A stretch of 40,708 bases of DNA from a virus: the IMG/VR virus record IMGVR_UViG_3300048121_000337, positions 1-40,708 of that record; one strand, given 5' to 3'. The notes below the pieces were generated by a model that saw only the letters and a list, made by a program, of their open reading frames with translations, did no database searches and had not been told where the DNA came from. A program made the translations under genes and the position numbers. How positions within the stretch are numbered: position 1 is the stretch's first letter; each line of letters starts with the position of its first letter. Shown piece after piece: positions 39,495-40,708 of this stretch.

Positions 39495-39773
39495 TTAACA
39501 AAGTTCGAAAGTACACTATTAACTACAAAATAAAGTGTGTTTCCCACTAAGACTATGACGAATAGTTGAAACTTGCTAATCGGCAAGCAGCAGAAAGGAT
39601 GTTTGACACACTATAGAGAGGTTTAAGGTTGGAAGCTGTCGCATATAGGAACTCGGAGATGAGATACGTATGCAGGCGAAAGACGGGATAAAACAGATAA
39701 AAGGATATAAGTCAGGGCATACTAGTAAATGACGTGCATTCCTAACATTCCAGTCCCGTCCACCTCTCAAATT
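39495..39773 (+). ncRNA. Structured non-coding stretch before the tRNA-like element
   Basis: About 280 bases without a credible plus-strand gene; a minus-strand frame across 39576-39821 is a shadow. Several inverted repeats are visible: AGTGTGT (39534-39540) with ACACACT further on (about 39606-39612), ACTAT with ATAGT around 39549-39564, CTTGC with GCAAG around 39572-39587, and GACGGGA (39682-39688) with TCCCGTC (39754-39760). Together with the tRNA-like end this could be one longer RNA, but the fold is not established. Confidence 0.4.
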
Positions 39774-39848
39774 GGGCGTGAAATGGTTAGGCGGCAACCG
39801 CGGCGAAAGCAAAGGTGCCAAACGCAGGTTCGATTCCTGCCACGTCCA
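39774..39848 (+). tRNA. tRNA-like element with atypical body
   Basis: GGGCGTG (39774-39780) pairs with CACGTCC (39841-39847) as a 7-bp acceptor stem with one G-U, followed by a discriminator A. A canonical T-arm precedes the 3' strand: GCAGG, loop TTCGATT, CCTGC. The T-arm is textbook. Between them there is no good D-stem or 5-bp anticodon stem; the best pairing is GGCA plus CC with GG plus TGCC, a bulged helix around GCGAAAGC. CCA is not encoded. It is either a degenerate or unusual tRNA, or a tRNA-like domain as in tmRNA. The anticodon cannot be named. Confidence 0.55.
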
Positions 39849-39850
39849 CT

Positions 39851-40057
39851 ATGGAAATAAATAAATACATAAAAACAGAAATGGCGAAGCTCGATCGAGG
39901 TATTGTAGCAACGCCGGAAAACAGAGAACAACTAGAGAACTTTGCTGATGGATGCGGTCAAGGCTCTTTAATACTAATGCAAATGGCAATTAACTTCGGT
40001 TATAAAATAGCGTTAGAAAATTTACAAATTGAATACGAACAAGAATCGATAATATAA
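39851..40057 (+). CDS. Early gene: 68-residue protein
   Basis: I place the start at ATG 39851 (MEINKYIKTEMAKLDRGIVA), two bases after the tRNA-like element; a start at 39815 would run through that element's T-arm and is less likely. The protein is largely helical and acidic (NREQLENFADGCGQGSLILM, then QMAINFGYKIALENLQIEYE). Its 3' end and stop codon are inside early promoter element 8. Function unknown. Confidence 0.7.
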   Translation: MEINKYIKTEMAKLDRGIVATPENREQLENFADGCGQGSLILMQMAINFGYKIALENLQIEYEQESII

Positions 40058-40062
40058 TAAAT
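40021..40062 (+). promoter_or_regulatory. Early promoter element, copy 8, inside a coding end
   Basis: TTTACAAATT front, TACGAAC, CGATAATATA in register. The first 37 bases are also the last codons and stop of the 68-residue gene, so promoter and protein share the sequence. It lies 10 bases before the 83-residue gene. Confidence 0.82.
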
Positions 40063-40072
40063 TAAAACAAAT

Positions 40073-40324
40073 ATGAGTAGACTTACCATTTATGAAAGGC
40101 TAAAGCCTGAAATCAAAGAGGCATTACATTCCTCTGAAAACGACAAATATCAAGCAAGTGTTGACTCTATAGTCGAAGCGCTTTCAAGCACTACATTTTA
40201 TAGTGACTTAAAAATTAGCGACGTTAGCTCGTTATATACATTTTCTAACATTGAACTACTTAGAGTTTCAGCGTGGGATTTTAAATACGGCGATAACATT
40301 TTAATATCTAAAGACTATGAGTAA
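40073..40324 (+). CDS. Early gene: 83-residue protein
   Basis: Begins MSRLTIYERLKPEIKEALHS and continues with helical and strand segments (NDKYQASVDSIVEALSSTTF, YSDLKISDVSSLYTFSNIEL) to a final KDYE. A fairly balanced alpha/beta composition suggests a folded small domain. It has its own promoter element, and ends in a TATGAGTAA junction that starts the next gene. I recognise no family. Confidence 0.75.
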   Translation: MSRLTIYERLKPEIKEALHSSENDKYQASVDSIVEALSSTTFYSDLKISDVSSLYTFSNIELLRVSAWDFKYGDNILISKDYE

Positions 40325-40708
40325 AATACTAACCGACGAATTGATCGAAACAAGACTGCGTAAAATCAACGTGCTTGAGAGAGAAGACCTAGACCATGAC
40401 TATATGCTTAAAACTATAGCTAATCACTTTGATTTTAAGATAACTAGCGACTGGCCAAACCAACCTGACATGATGTTTTATACTGAAACAACTGCTGATG
40501 GCTATGAAGTATGGATTGCAACCGATAACGATCGCAACCCTAATGTTAATGAAGACGTATACTATTACGATAACGACTGGCTAGAAAAAATGCCTGACGC
40601 TATGATTGATGGCGCTAGCATATACTACGACCAGCTTGATGATGAAGACTATGCTTTTCAAGAAGTTGTTGAAGAAGTATACGATGACTATTACAATGAT
40701 AAGAAAAA
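40317..40708 (+). CDS. Early gene at right edge, acidic protein (partial)
   Basis: From ATG 40317, overlapping the previous stop by 8 bases, the frame stays open to the end (130 codons). The protein starts MSKILTDELIETRLRKINVL and becomes strongly acidic and tyrosine-rich towards the visible end (NVNEDVYYYDNDWLEKMPDA, then SIYYDQLDDEDYAFQEVVEE). The stop lies outside. An acidic, Tyr/Asp-rich early protein could act as a DNA mimic, but that is only suggested by charge. Expressed from promoter element 8 with the 83-residue gene. Confidence 0.72.
   Translation, partial: MSKILTDELIETRLRKINVLEREDLDHDYMLKTIANHFDFKITSDWPNQPDMMFYTETTADGYEVWIATDNDRNPNVNEDVYYYDNDWLEKMPDAMIDGASIYYDQLDDEDYAFQEVVEEVYDDYYNDKK

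Noticed and set aside
39681-39761. A second tRNA
   Set aside because: GACGGGA and TCCCGTC pair over 7 bp and TA follows the 5' strand as in tRNAs, but no T-arm or anticodon arm can be formed from the bases between.
39495-39773. Group I intron interrupting a tRNA
   Set aside because: GACTATGACG and AAGGATATAAGTC loosely resemble the R and S elements, but no convincing P4-P6 core is seen, there is little room upstream before a coding gene, and the acceptor stem pairs within 75 bases without needing an exon upstream.
39576-39821. An 81-codon minus-strand frame across the tRNA-like region
   Set aside because: It runs through the T-arm complement, opposes all early genes and lacks a credible leader.
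1-40708. Lysogeny functions (integrase, CI-type repressor, attachment site)
   Set aside because: No recombinase motif, repressor or tRNA-based att duplication was found in this window; the tRNA-like element has no visible partner copy. Such genes could lie outside.

Overview
The window looks like part of the genome of a tailed double-stranded DNA phage, most likely a podovirus-type virus of a marine or aquatic Bacteroidetes (flavobacterial) host. Direct evidence for a phage: a large terminase, portal, scaffold-like protein, major capsid protein, connector and tail proteins, two large fibres and a holin-like protein in one dense block. The host call is inference. The sequence is AT-rich, genes start after A/T-rich leaders rather than GGAGG-type ribosome sites, and many small proteins resemble families I associate with aquatic Bacteroidetes phages. 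The order terminase, portal, scaffold, capsid, connector/ring proteins, very large tail 'muzzle'-like protein recalls crAss-like phages, but this needs profile searches.

Layout. From 35,499 leftwards to base 1 everything is on the minus strand: the late (virion and lysis) region. In transcription order: a small basic protein, an S74-type tail fibre, a YadA-head-like fibre, two small proteins, a GroEL/GroES pair, a probable winged-helix protein, a run of small basic or Cys-containing proteins, a holin-like protein, a two-barrel GroES-like protein, a candidate small terminase, TerL, portal, scaffold, major capsid protein (followed by a strong intrinsic terminator), a head protein, two connector proteins, a 1906-residue tail protein with Ig/cadherin-like domains, two tail-associated proteins, two probable internal virion proteins, and a large protein running off the left edge. 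Many genes overlap by 1-8 bases (TAATG, ATGA), so translational coupling is probably widespread.

From 35,866 rightwards everything is on the plus strand: about 17 very small genes, none of clear function except a zinc-ribbon protein. They are punctuated by eight copies of a rigid 42-base promoter-like element (invariant TACA, ACGA and CGATAATATA at fixed spacing). This is probably the early region. Between the two arms lies a divergent control region (35,500-35,865) with a cluster of CAGGAT repeats. A second non-coding block (36,741-37,069) carries an 11-bp hairpin, two tandem copies of a ~58-base unit, and an element shared with the divergent region. A third (39,495-39,850) ends in a tRNA-like structure that lacks a normal D-arm and anticodon arm.

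How it fits together. Early genes would be fired one by one from the repeated element, perhaps by a phage-specific polymerase or modified host polymerase. The late arm then builds the particle. The chaperonin pair sits between the fibre genes and the packaging genes, and a second, duplicated GroES-type barrel protein lies just before the terminase genes, suggesting that folding of long virion proteins is a bottleneck this phage manages itself.
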